A program made the position numbers and the translations under genes. From JAYWDA01 sp043779185 (GTDB taxonomy: Bacteria > Bdellovibrionota > Bdellovibrionia > Bdellovibrionales > Bdellovibrionaceae), in contig JAYWEQ010000088.1 in NCBI GenBank assembly GCA_043779185.1, positions 1 to 34,575 on the forward strand: a stretch of DNA of 34,575 nucleotides. The letters are read 5' to 3'. Positions 25,825 through 32,859 of the stretch are shown here, one piece after another (the stretch's first letter is position 1; every line of letters starts with the position of its first letter). Below the pieces are notes generated by a model. That model had not been told where the DNA came from, did not search any database, and worked only from the letters and a program-made list of their open reading frames with translations.

Positions 25825-26148
25825 CAGTGGCACCAATTCATTTCATCTTGGAAAAACTTTCAAGCGTTGTTTCAAACTATTTTCTGACCTAAGAAATCTT
25901 AAATTCCTTTGCGCAACGCAAAATTTGACAAAATTATCTCAGCTGTAAATTAGCTCCAAAAGGAGCCCTAGTATAAGCTGGAGTTATTAGATCGATTACA
26001 ATCAACGCCAAACAAATGTAAGATTTCTTAACGCAGGCGCACAGTTAATCCTGATTTAAAGGCATCAAAAAAAATTTCATCACGGGGATTCTAACTCACA
26101 GTTTTGAAATGCAAAGCGGTTCCAAAGTGGACCTTATCTAGAGAGCTG
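25825..26148. other. Gene-free stretch between subtilase and tRNA-Cys
   Basis: No convincing gene was seen here. Two short stems are visible: TTTGCG/CGCAAA around CAA (25908-25922) and GCTCC/GGAGC around AAAA (25953-25966). The rest is AT-rich and probably contains the subtilase promoter on the minus strand, which I could not place with confidence. Confidence 0.5.
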
Positions 26149-26178
26149 TTGACTTAAACTCACCCCCCCGCTTATTTT
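26149..26178 (+). promoter_or_regulatory. Probable promoter of tRNA-Cys
   Basis: TTGACT (26149-26154) and TATTTT (26173-26178) are 18 bases apart and place the transcript start a few bases before the tRNA. The C-rich spacer is unusual. Confidence 0.5.
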
Positions 26179-26194
26179 GGCACCTCTTATATAT

Positions 26195-26268
26195 GGTGGG
26201 TTGGCCGAGGAGTTAGGCACGGCTCTGCAAAAGCTGTTACGGGGGTGCGAAGCCCTCACCCACCTCCA
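26195..26268 (+). tRNA. tRNA-Cys (anticodon GCA)
   Basis: A cloverleaf can be drawn by eye. The acceptor GGTGGGT pairs with ACCCACC, the D stem is GCC/GGC, and the anticodon stem is CGGCT/AGCTG with loop CTGCAAA (anticodon GCA at 26227-26229). The T stem is GGGGG/CCCTC; discriminator T and encoded CCA follow. The discriminator U73 and the GCA anticodon agree with tRNA-Cys. The T-loop reads TGCGAAG instead of the usual TTCRANN, so position 55 is G, and the D-loop is also atypical. It may be a functional variant or a decaying copy. Confidence 0.8.
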
Positions 26269-26373
26269 AATTTAAAAAAATTTATTTCAGGAATAAGTCA
26301 AAATCGCCTTCCGATTGAGCTCTTCTGTTTGCTAGTGACACCTAAAATTTAATTCAATAGCCTATTTTCATTG

Positions 26374-26392
26374 CGACCTTACGCTAAGGTCG
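26374..26392 (+). promoter_or_regulatory. Hairpin in the leader of the HExxH protein gene
   Basis: CGACCTTA and TAAGGTCG are an exact eight-base inverted repeat around CGC, followed by TTT, and end six bases before the G-rich ribosome binding site. It may be an operator, an attenuator or a stabilising leader stem. Confidence 0.4.
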
Positions 26393-26409
26393 TTTCCTGA
26401 GGGGGATCA

Positions 26410-27750
26410 ATGAATTTAAGTCAATGGACGACCATGGTTTTACTTGTTTCAAGTTCGGCTTTTGCAACCGATATGCCTTTTAAAGACGGTGATTTTTCTT
26501 GTATCAACCAGGCGAAAGCTCAGAAATATGCCAGCGACTTTAATGTCGACTTGGCCTCTTTCGGGGGCCTGGAATTATGCGATTCAAAAATTGATAGTAA
26601 AAAACTTTTTAACGATTTGCAAATTTTGGAAGATGGAAAATTTTCTTCTTCTGGCGCCAACAACCTGATCCGTGGATTTGTTGATGCCAATAACTATTAC
26701 TCTTGGATGAAACAACAAACGCGCAGCATTTCCCGCGGCAACGATGTCCCCTTTGCAACAGCTTACAACAGCTGGGGAAATTTCACGATGCAAGATGGTT
26801 GGGCACAGCTTTCAACTTTGGGCCGCGTCGGCACAGTTGTTCATGAAGCCCGGCACACAGCAGGGTACCGTCATTATCCCTGCACGCAAGGTTCTTACCA
26901 AGACAGCAGCGTCGCAGGATGTGATGAAAATTATCAGCAAGCCGGATCACACGCGATTGAAATGGAATATTATGCTCGCGTCTCCACGCAAGGCACAAAC
27001 TTTCATCCCGTTTATAAAAGTATGGCTCGTTTGATGGCTGTGGCACGGGCTAATTTTGTTTTCAATTCTCCGATTTTAAAAAAGCGTGAAGGTTTGCTGG
27101 CGGTTGACGCTCAATCAAAAGCTCAGCTTTATGATCATGGTGTTTGGCAAGAGCGTGAGCTTCCAACAAAAAATGGTCAGCTGAAGCGAACTTCGGCAGG
27201 AGCTTCGGTCCGTGATGGCACTCACGCTTACTCGATTGAATTGTATGGCAATACCGGCTTGCAGCCCGATATTAAAGACGACTATTCTTATTTTAAACTT
27301 TTAGGTCGTGGTCAAGATTTCAAAGAATTTGAAGAGTTCGACTTAGGAACAAAACGTTTTGTTGCTGGTATCACTTCGACAGACCAAATTGGATTTTTTG
27401 TTTTTCCTGAAGGCGCTTGGGGTCCCTTCGTCGATACCCATATGAAAGTGGCCCAAGTGGTGACGACTTTAGAAAATGGCGAACAGGGTTTTTTCTTAGT
27501 TTCTGATCAAGGTGAAATTCATCCGTTTGATCCCGCTCAAAATAATTTTGGAGCCGCAAAAAATTTCAAGTGGGCCCCAGATTTAACGGCGGCGGCCAAA
27601 GTTGATGGGCAAGTTTTAAGCCTCAGGGCGGATGGCCAGATTTATGAAATGACTGGCAACCAGTGGACGCCATGGGCTCCCTCACAAAAACAAAAGTTTG
27701 TGAGTATGGTCGCTGTCCCTTTGTATGATGCTTTCGAAGTCGTGCATTGA
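26410..27750 (+). CDS. Secreted HExxH putative metallopeptidase
   Basis: The 446-residue protein has a Sec signal peptide (ending SSSAFA, about residue 19). The first half contains VVHEARHTAG, that is a zinc-binding HExxH motif (His145, Glu146, His149), followed 35-40 residues later by HAIEMEYYAR, where Glu184 or Glu186 could be the third ligand as in gluzincins. Cysteines at 31, 57, 157 and 171 could form disulfides. The second half (about 230-446) is beta-rich, with repeats such as GVWQERELPTKNG and NQWTPWAPSQ that suggest a propeller or binding module. No named family is recognised, so peptidase activity is inferred from the motif. The ribosome binding site is GAGGGGG. Its stop overlaps the next start (TGATG). 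Confidence 0.7.
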   Translation: MNLSQWTTMVLLVSSSAFATDMPFKDGDFSCINQAKAQKYASDFNVDLASFGGLELCDSKIDSKKLFNDLQILEDGKFSSSGANNLIRGFVDANNYYSWMKQQTRSISRGNDVPFATAYNSWGNFTMQDGWAQLSTLGRVGTVVHEARHTAGYRHYPCTQGSYQDSSVAGCDENYQQAGSHAIEMEYYARVSTQGTNFHPVYKSMARLMAVARANFVFNSPILKKREGLLAVDAQSKAQLYDHGVWQERELPTKNGQLKRTSAGASVRDGTHAYSIELYGNTGLQPDIKDDYSYFKLLGRGQDFKEFEEFDLGTKRFVAGITSTDQIGFFVFPEGAWGPFVDTHMKVAQVVTTLENGEQGFFLVSDQGEIHPFDPAQNNFGAAKNFKWAPDLTAAAKVDGQVLSLRADGQIYEMTGNQWTPWAPSQKQKFVSMVAVPLYDAFEVVH

Positions 27751-28454
27751 TGTTTCAGCGGAGGATAGTTTTTATTTTATTGACGATTCTGTCAGTGGGT
27801 TTACTGACTGTGCTGTGGCCGAAGCTTCCTTCGGCCAAGCAGGTTGCGAATCAAAAACATTCTCCGATCAGCTTTAGTAAAAGTAATTTAGGCACAGGTT
27901 TATCCAAAGAACAGGAATCAGTGGCCGAGGCTTACCGAAAGCCTCCGACATTGGCAGTTTCGGCCGAGGTCCTTCATGAGGCCCACCGTGCAGGAATGAT
28001 GGATCAAGATCCTAGAGTCAGCGAAAAAAGATTAAATAAGATCGCTGAAAATTTAACCGCCGAAGAAATTGCGTCAATGGCCGAAATCGTTAAGAGTCCG
28101 TCCAATGATGGTGATCTACGTGCATTGGCCGTTGATTTATTAGCTCGCAACAAAGGACCGCAGGCTTTACAACCATTAGAACAAATTATCATTTCAAAAT
28201 GGCCTGATTTAGGCGACCCACGCATGATAGGCTTTGAACAATCCTTAAGAGGCCGAGCCATCGAAGGTTTGGAAGGACATCCTGCCCCCGAAGCCACTGG
28301 TAATTTGCAAAGGGCGCTCGGCCAGGTGCAAGATTCTTTTTTAAATGATCATGGCCAAAGGGCCCTCTTACATCGCCAAGGTCAGGCTCGCAGTGTGGAA
28401 GAACAAGACGAAGAAGCGCTTCGAAAAATCTTAAAAAATTCTAATTATCTTTGA
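27750..28454 (+). CDS. Membrane-anchored helical (HEAT-like) protein
   Basis: A 234-residue protein with an N-terminal membrane anchor (about 5-24) and a wholly helical periplasmic part. LTAEEIASMAEIVKS, DLRALAVDLLARN and ALQPLEQIIISKW are paired helices like HEAT repeats, and RGRAIEGLEGHPAPEATGNLQRAL continues the pattern. The C-terminus is charged. ATG 27750 shares a base with the stop of the HExxH gene (TGATG), so its translation depends on that gene, and the two products probably work together, for example as protease and anchor or inhibitor (inference). The last 14 bases overlap the convergent gene at 28441. Confidence 0.7.
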   Translation: MFQRRIVFILLTILSVGLLTVLWPKLPSAKQVANQKHSPISFSKSNLGTGLSKEQESVAEAYRKPPTLAVSAEVLHEAHRAGMMDQDPRVSEKRLNKIAENLTAEEIASMAEIVKSPSNDGDLRALAVDLLARNKGPQALQPLEQIIISKWPDLGDPRMIGFEQSLRGRAIEGLEGHPAPEATGNLQRALGQVQDSFLNDHGQRALLHRQGQARSVEEQDEEALRKILKNSNYL

Positions 28455-28761
28455 TAAATCTAATTTCGGTCGATACGGGGTCTATTTCAAACACGATTGT
28501 TTTTTTACTTTTTATCAATTTCTTTAAATATAATCGGACTTCCGTTGTCGATTCTGCTGTTTTAGGAAAATGGTAAAAAGCAGCATGCCGACTTAGAAGA
28601 ATTAAAAATTCTTTTTCAGTTTCTATAAATCGATCAACAGATTCGGTTAAAATTATTGCTTTTGTAGCTTGATGGGTCGTAGCCCCTTTAAATTTTGTCG
28701 CCAAAGCCTGATTTGAATATCCCAAAACAGCCGTTAATAAAAGCACCAGTCCTTTATCCAT
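28441..28761 (-). CDS. Small exported protein coupled to the deamidase-like gene
   Basis: This 106-residue protein has a Sec signal peptide (ending NQALA, residue 21). The mature part is about 85 residues, mixed helix and strand, ending KKTIVFEIDPVSTEIRFIKDN. There is no Cys in the mature part. Its ATG overlaps the stop of the upstream deamidase-like gene (TAATG on the minus strand), indicating coupled translation in near 1:1 amounts. That arrangement suits an inhibitor, chaperone or immunity protein, but no family is recognised and the function is an inference from position. Confidence 0.65.
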   Translation of the reverse strand: MDKGLVLLLTAVLGYSNQALATKFKGATTHQATKAIILTESVDRFIETEKEFLILLSRHAAFYHFPKTAESTTEVRLYLKKLIKSKKTIVFEIDPVSTEIRFIKDN

Positions 28762-29441
28762 TATTTTGATCCTTCCTGCCGACTTACCGGATCTTGAATA
28801 TTTTTATTTTCAGACGATGATGATGAATCTTGTAGTGGCAAATAGGTTGAAAATGTTTCTGTCATGTTTTCTAAATCAGCTTTCAGCCATTTGTCCTTAT
28901 ATTCTTCTGACTTTTCTGTGTATTGAAATCGAGATCCATAATAGATTTCATCGACCTGCCCTTTTTCACCCTTAATTCCAATATCCTCCTTCATTTTATT
29001 TTTCCATTCTTCAATGGTGACCGGCTTAGAGAATAATGAAGGATCAAAAACCATCAGTTCAATCACGCCATCGATTTTTTTAACAAAGGTCACAGGAGCA
29101 ACATGCCATCCCCAAATCGCTATTGGATATTTAGGAATTTTTGTCTTAGCCACGAGAAGGCCTTTAGCATAAATTTTACCCATAAGTACTGACGACTTCT
29201 CTGCCATCAGTGCCATCGCAGTGGCGCGAGCGTAACATCCATCACGAGGGTATCTAAAGGGTATATTTTTATTTTGTACAAATTCTCGAAAAAGAAGATC
29301 GGCATTTTCAGAATCTATGACAGAAATTTTTATTACTCTTGGATCATCTCTTTTTTTTGTAAAGCCATTTTCAATTGTTTTTAAGCCGAAACTTGCAGCT
29401 AAAACAAATAAGCATAACGACAAAACATAGAGTAGTTTCAT
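28761..29441 (-). CDS. Protein-glutaminase-like deamidase, exported
   Basis: The 226-residue protein has an N-terminal signal or anchor (residues 1-20). Its core closely follows bacterial protein-glutamine glutaminase: DGCYARATAMALMAE (67-81), WGWHVAPVTFV (110-120) and VFDPSLFSKPVTIEEW (131-146). These give the Cys-His-Asp triad C69, H113 and D133. Enzymes of this type deamidate glutamine side chains in proteins and use a papain-like fold. Known secreted forms carry a long inhibitory pro-region; here only about 45 residues precede the core. The C-terminal 40 residues are low-complexity and Ser-rich. A prey- or host-protein-modifying role is possible (inference). It heads a two-gene minus-strand operon. 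Confidence 0.75.
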   Translation of the reverse strand: MKLLYVLSLCLFVLAASFGLKTIENGFTKKRDDPRVIKISVIDSENADLLFREFVQNKNIPFRYPRDGCYARATAMALMAEKSSVLMGKIYAKGLLVAKTKIPKYPIAIWGWHVAPVTFVKKIDGVIELMVFDPSLFSKPVTIEEWKNKMKEDIGIKGEKGQVDEIYYGSRFQYTEKSEEYKDKWLKADLENMTETFSTYLPLQDSSSSSENKNIQDPVSRQEGSK

Positions 29442-29538
29442 TCATTATTGATCGGATTAATTTTGTTTTCATTGAAGGCGCAAGACCTTCGTCCTAGATA
29501 TTCAGCAAACGACAAGCTCGAACGGCCAAGAAATAAAA

Positions 29539-29886
29539 CTACTCAATAAAAATAGTAGCATGCCGTTTCGAGATAAAAACTGTCACTTCTGCGGGGGAAC
29601 AATCGGCCGCTGATAAGTCAATCGGAACGACCGCGGTCATAGGGCTTGTGCCGGTATCATCCCAGCCTGTATCCACCAAGCGAATGGCTTGTTGAAAAGG
29701 GGTTGTGTCTTTCACGCAAGGATCAAAAAGGGAACTGAAGTCGTGCTTTTTAAGGCCACCCTCGAAAGATAAGCTGACCAGTAGAGTTTGGCTGGAGGGC
29801 TGATAGGTCATTTTGTCGATGGAGTAAGCCCAAACTGAAGGCGTTAGAAGAAGACATGCTGAAATAAGAACTAAAAAAGATTTCAT
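29539..29886 (-). CDS. Small exported protein of unknown function
   Basis: A 115-residue protein with a Sec signal peptide (MKSFLVLISACLLLTPSVWA) and a beta-rich mature part of about 95 residues containing two Cys (in DPCVKD and ADCSPAE) that could pair. No family is recognised. The start at 29886 is favoured over an in-frame ATG 11 codons upstream by the signal peptide and by a G-rich ribosome binding site (GGGGGTCC). It is separated by 97 bases from the deamidase-like gene, so co-transcription is possible but not certain. Confidence 0.65.
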   Translation of the reverse strand: MKSFLVLISACLLLTPSVWAYSIDKMTYQPSSQTLLVSLSFEGGLKKHDFSSLFDPCVKDTTPFQQAIRLVDTGWDDTGTSPMTAVVPIDLSAADCSPAEVTVFISKRHATIFIE

Positions 29887-29961
29887 CTTGGACCCCCGTG
29901 CAAGACGCCTTCTTAGCATAAGTCCACAAAAGACCCTAGACAGAATTGCTCGGCCCGCGCC

Positions 29962-30330
29962 TTAATGCTCTAGGACCCGATCTGTCAGCTGCTGGGCTGT
30001 AGCTTTTTCAAGGTCTTTGCCGATCCATTCAATCAAAACGGACTTCATACTTTTTGGAATCTGATTTTTAAGATGTCCCAATAGGTGAGGCTCCGCAAAA
30101 ATATGCAGCTTACCAAAAGAGTGTTTTTCAGAACCTAATTTTAAAATATCAGATATTTTTCGGGCCCAGCGCTGGATCACTTTTTCCATGGATGGACTGA
30201 CCTCATTGTTTGACTGGATATCAGGATTCCTTAAGGTATAAATCCACTGCAAGGGCTTTTTAGTGTCTGAGCGTTTAAAAATTTTTATCTGATGCCGACT
30301 GGCGACGACGACCCATTCATTCACTTTCAT
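29962..30330 (-). CDS. Host-attachment-family protein (PF10116-like)
   Basis: A 122-residue cytosolic protein. The N-terminal MKVNEWVVVASRHQIKIFKR and the C-terminal half HSFGKLHIFAEPHLLGHLKNQIPKSMKSVLIEWIGKDLEKATAQQLTDRVLEH match the family annotated as required for attachment to host cells (baeRF/eRF1-like fold). Key conserved elements are the F-x-K-L-x-I-x-A-x-P-x-x-L-G strand and the KDL-x-x-x turn. The family name comes from a plant-attachment mutant, and the molecular role is uncertain, possibly RNA or ribosome related. It diverges from the lysozyme-like gene across a 233-base region. Confidence 0.8.
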   Translation of the reverse strand: MKVNEWVVVASRHQIKIFKRSDTKKPLQWIYTLRNPDIQSNNEVSPSMEKVIQRWARKISDILKLGSEKHSFGKLHIFAEPHLLGHLKNQIPKSMKSVLIEWIGKDLEKATAQQLTDRVLEH

Positions 30331-30393
30331 TTTTTAGGCCTCCATATTTACTTCTTATTTTAGGCAACTACATTCAGAAGATCCTCGTTAGCC

Positions 30394-30424
30394 TTGCGAA
30401 TATATCGATATAATTTTATCGCAA
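30394..30424. promoter_or_regulatory. Nested palindrome in divergent promoter region
   Basis: TTGCGA (30394-30399) and TCGCAA (30419-30424) are inverted repeats that enclose the perfect 12-base palindrome TATATCGATATA (30401-30412). It lies between the divergent genes at 29962 and 30564, as expected of an operator. Confidence 0.4.
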
Positions 30425-30517
30425 TTGGTGGGTTCACACTTAGATCGTCGCCTAAGGGGTTTCGGTTAATCCATCTCCCCCTTCGTCTAGAAAATATATT
30501 TGAAAGTCTTGGAATTT

Positions 30518-30551
30518 TTGAATTGGACTGGCTGGCGGTTTATAGAAACCG
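30518..30551 (+). promoter_or_regulatory. Possible promoter and hairpin before the lysozyme-like gene
   Basis: TTGAAT (30518-30523) and TATAGA (30541-30546), 17 bases apart, would give a leader of about ten bases. CGGTTT/AAACCG (30536-30551) forms a stem around ATAG that overlaps the -10. There is no visible ribosome binding site before the ATG at 30564, so initiation may be nearly leaderless. Confidence 0.3.
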
Positions 30552-30563
30552 ATAAAATGAAAT

Positions 30564-31604
30564 ATGTTGAAAACGTCACACATTCAACCGATCATCGCAG
30601 CCGTTAGCTTTTCTTTAATATTGGGCTGCGCTCCTAGGTTTAACAGCGCGCCTTCCTCCTCCAAGCCGGCTTCAACTGATAATTCGTCTGGACTAATACC
30701 TGGACCAGACCATGCTGAAAAAGGCATTTGTTCTAATTTGGATTTTATGGGTTTTAGTTGGCCCAGCAATATGTTTGATTTTGAAAAAGAAGCTTTAGAA
30801 ATAGCCCTTAATATCACCGGCACTTTTGAGGGCCCCCACGGTTGGCGCAATTTAACCAACGACTTTGATGGCCAAGGCCTGAGCATGGGATTGATGAACC
30901 AAACATTAGGCACCGGAAGTCTTCAGCCCTTACTTTTAAAAATGCGCAACCAACATCGCCCCAAATTAGAACAACTGTTTCAACCCGATCATTTTCAATC
31001 ATTACTAAAAATGCTGTCTGAGTGGGAAAATTCTAACGGAGCGCAATCTTTGTCTGAAAGCGTGTCACCGTTGGATATCGGCAGCGACCTTTCTGCCGCC
31101 GTTGATGTGGTCGCCTTTAGCAGTGTCGACTGGGCCCGAAAAACGATTTACGATTCGCCGGGACAGTTTAATCCAATTTGGAAACAAGAGCTGGTGAACT
31201 TAGCGGGCTCTTCAGAATATGTCTCCTTGCAAATTGATGCCGCTTGGGATTTACACATGCGAGCCCTCAGGCTTCATCGAATGATGGCGGTCTATGAACT
31301 GCGAACCTATTTACTGATGTTTGATATTGTTGTTCAAAATGGAAATTTAAAACCTGAAGATGAAGCGGACTACAGAACCTTTGTCCTTCACAATCCGAAT
31401 GCTTCGGCAGAAAAAAGACTGCAAAAAATTGTCGACTTAAGATTACGTTGGGTGAAACCCAAATATCAGAATGATGTGCGGCTTCGAAAGATGTCGTTGA
31501 TCAACGGCATGGGTGTGGTTCATGGAGTCAGTCGTCAGTATGAAAAAGAGTTCTGCTTTAACCGCAGACAGGCTTTTCCCCGTCAACCGACCCCACTTCC
31601 TTAA
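30564..31604 (+). CDS. Secreted lysozyme/chitosanase-like lipoprotein (tentative)
   Basis: A 346-residue lipoprotein (lipobox SLILGC, Cys22) with a Ser/Pro-rich linker to about residue 50. The core begins with IALNITGTFEGPHGW (80-94), then NDFDGQGLSMGLMNQTLGTGSLQPLL (99-124). The Glu89 followed by an Asp cluster (D100, D102) and the SxGLxxxxLGxGSLQPLL motif resemble lysozyme-like glycosidases related to chitosanases (GH46 group). The rest is helical. Catalysis is inferred only from this pattern. If right, it could act on peptidoglycan, which suits a predator. It is convergent with the porin gene. Confidence 0.6.
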   Translation: MLKTSHIQPIIAAVSFSLILGCAPRFNSAPSSSKPASTDNSSGLIPGPDHAEKGICSNLDFMGFSWPSNMFDFEKEALEIALNITGTFEGPHGWRNLTNDFDGQGLSMGLMNQTLGTGSLQPLLLKMRNQHRPKLEQLFQPDHFQSLLKMLSEWENSNGAQSLSESVSPLDIGSDLSAAVDVVAFSSVDWARKTIYDSPGQFNPIWKQELVNLAGSSEYVSLQIDAAWDLHMRALRLHRMMAVYELRTYLLMFDIVVQNGNLKPEDEADYRTFVLHNPNASAEKRLQKIVDLRLRWVKPKYQNDVRLRKMSLINGMGVVHGVSRQYEKEFCFNRRQAFPRQPTPLP

Positions 31605-31605
31605 T

Positions 31606-31622
31606 TTAATCCAGCGGATTAA
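31606..31622. terminator. Hairpin between convergent genes
   Basis: TTAATCC and GGATTAA pair around AGC in the 28 bases between the stops of the lysozyme-like gene and the porin gene. It could stop transcription in both directions, but no U-tract follows. Confidence 0.35.
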
Positions 31623-31632
31623 TATCGTAACC

Positions 31633-32766
31633 TTAGAATCCAAAACCAAAATCAAGCATCGCGCGCTTGTAAGGAATATCTAAAGTCGAAACATTTCGTT
31701 TTCCGTCGTAGTAACTGGCAGCAACAGTAACACCTTTATCCAATTGATACTGAAGCTGGTAACGAGTGCTCTTCACATCAGTCCCGCCGCCAGCGCCATC
31801 AGATTCTGCCAAGATTCCAACTGTCGAATCTTTTTTAATATCTCGGTAATCGACAGAGAACATCAAATCGCCCTTGTCTTTCAGCTGACCGATTTTGATT
31901 CCATACAGCTGAGCGATGTTGTCGTCAGAGGGGTCACTGTTTTTCCCGTAATCCAAAAATAAACTGACAGGTGTTCCAAATAGCGGCATGCCGGCTTCCA
32001 GAAACCCACGAGTGATTCGGTACTCGTAAGTGTAGTTTCCCGCCGTCGTGGAGTTACCTTTAGTAAAGGCAGGGCCCGCGCTCGCGATTGTTGTTGGGGT
32101 ATCTTTAATGTTAGGAAAATTTAAAGAGCCTGCTCCAAGAGTGACTTTAGCATCCCCTAAATTCAAATTCACACCCACTTCAGCGCCGACCATCATCACG
32201 TCCGTTTGATTCACAGGAGTGGTTGAATCATGTCTTGCATTCAGCATTGAATAACCGAAGTTCCAAAATGCGCCAAAGTTTTCACATTTGCAGAGATCTT
32301 TATAAAAGATTCCTTCAGGTGTGATATCAGTATCGATAAATAAATCAGAAGTTCCTGGCATAAAATATGGAATTGGAGTTTTTCCTATCCAAACTTGACC
32401 ATTTTCGCGAGCCTGCCAGTTGGCATAAGCCATATCTAAATTAATCGATTTTTTTGAATTGTAGTTTGTCATCGTCTGATTGGTTGTTGTGCTATCAATG
32501 ATGTTTGTTGAACCAGTCGCTAATCTGATTGTTGTTTCAACGCTGTCATTCACTTTTCCAATGAGTGATAAGCGAGCACGAATGCGGTGACGATTGTCTT
32601 CTGTCTCCGTCGTCACTGTTCCAGCGGTATTAGCTCCGTCTTTAATTTGTTCATTACGGAATCGAAAATCGCCTTTTAAATTCCATCGATCGGTCCAAGA
32701 CCCATCGGCTGCAGACACGGACAAAGACCAACAACTAACGATTAACAACGTACGAATATAATTCAT
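31633..32766 (-). CDS. Putative outer-membrane porin
   Basis: The 377-residue product has a signal peptide (ending SLSVSA) and a barrel-type sequence with about sixteen amphipathic strands, ending DFGFGF with a C-terminal Phe. The start of the mature part (WNLKGDFRFRNEQIKD, RHRIRARLSLIGKVND) and the QVWIGKTPIPYF strand are typical of the putative porin (Porin_5-like) family. Substrate unknown. ATG at 32766 fits the signal peptide and AAGGAG placed seven bases upstream; an in-frame start seven codons earlier is less likely. It lies downstream of the vWA gene on the same strand. Confidence 0.8.
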   Translation of the reverse strand: MNYIRTLLIVSCWSLSVSAADGSWTDRWNLKGDFRFRNEQIKDGANTAGTVTTETEDNRHRIRARLSLIGKVNDSVETTIRLATGSTNIIDSTTTNQTMTNYNSKKSINLDMAYANWQARENGQVWIGKTPIPYFMPGTSDLFIDTDITPEGIFYKDLCKCENFGAFWNFGYSMLNARHDSTTPVNQTDVMMVGAEVGVNLNLGDAKVTLGAGSLNFPNIKDTPTTIASAGPAFTKGNSTTAGNYTYEYRITRGFLEAGMPLFGTPVSLFLDYGKNSDPSDDNIAQLYGIKIGQLKDKGDLMFSVDYRDIKKDSTVGILAESDGAGGGTDVKSTRYQLQYQLDKGVTVAASYYDGKRNVSTLDIPYKRAMLDFGFGF

Positions 32767-32777
32767 AAAAAATCTCC

Positions 32778-32797
32778 TTGCGCCCATTAGGCCGCAA
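32778..32797 (-). promoter_or_regulatory. Leader hairpin touching the porin ribosome binding site
   Basis: TTGCG-C-CC and GG-C-CGCAA pair around ATTA with one mismatch. On the mRNA the stem ends at the first bases of the AAGGAG ribosome binding site (32774-32779), so folding could influence translation of the porin. Confidence 0.3.
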
Positions 32798-32859
32798 AGG
32801 ATTTATTCAAGCAAGAAAATATATTGTTAGGCTTGTGTTAGGATTTGGATGATGAATTT

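Noticed and set aside
29468..29490. GAAGG/CCTTC stem downstream of the small exported-protein gene
   Set aside because: Only five pairs with a seven-base loop and no U-tract; not enough to call a terminator.
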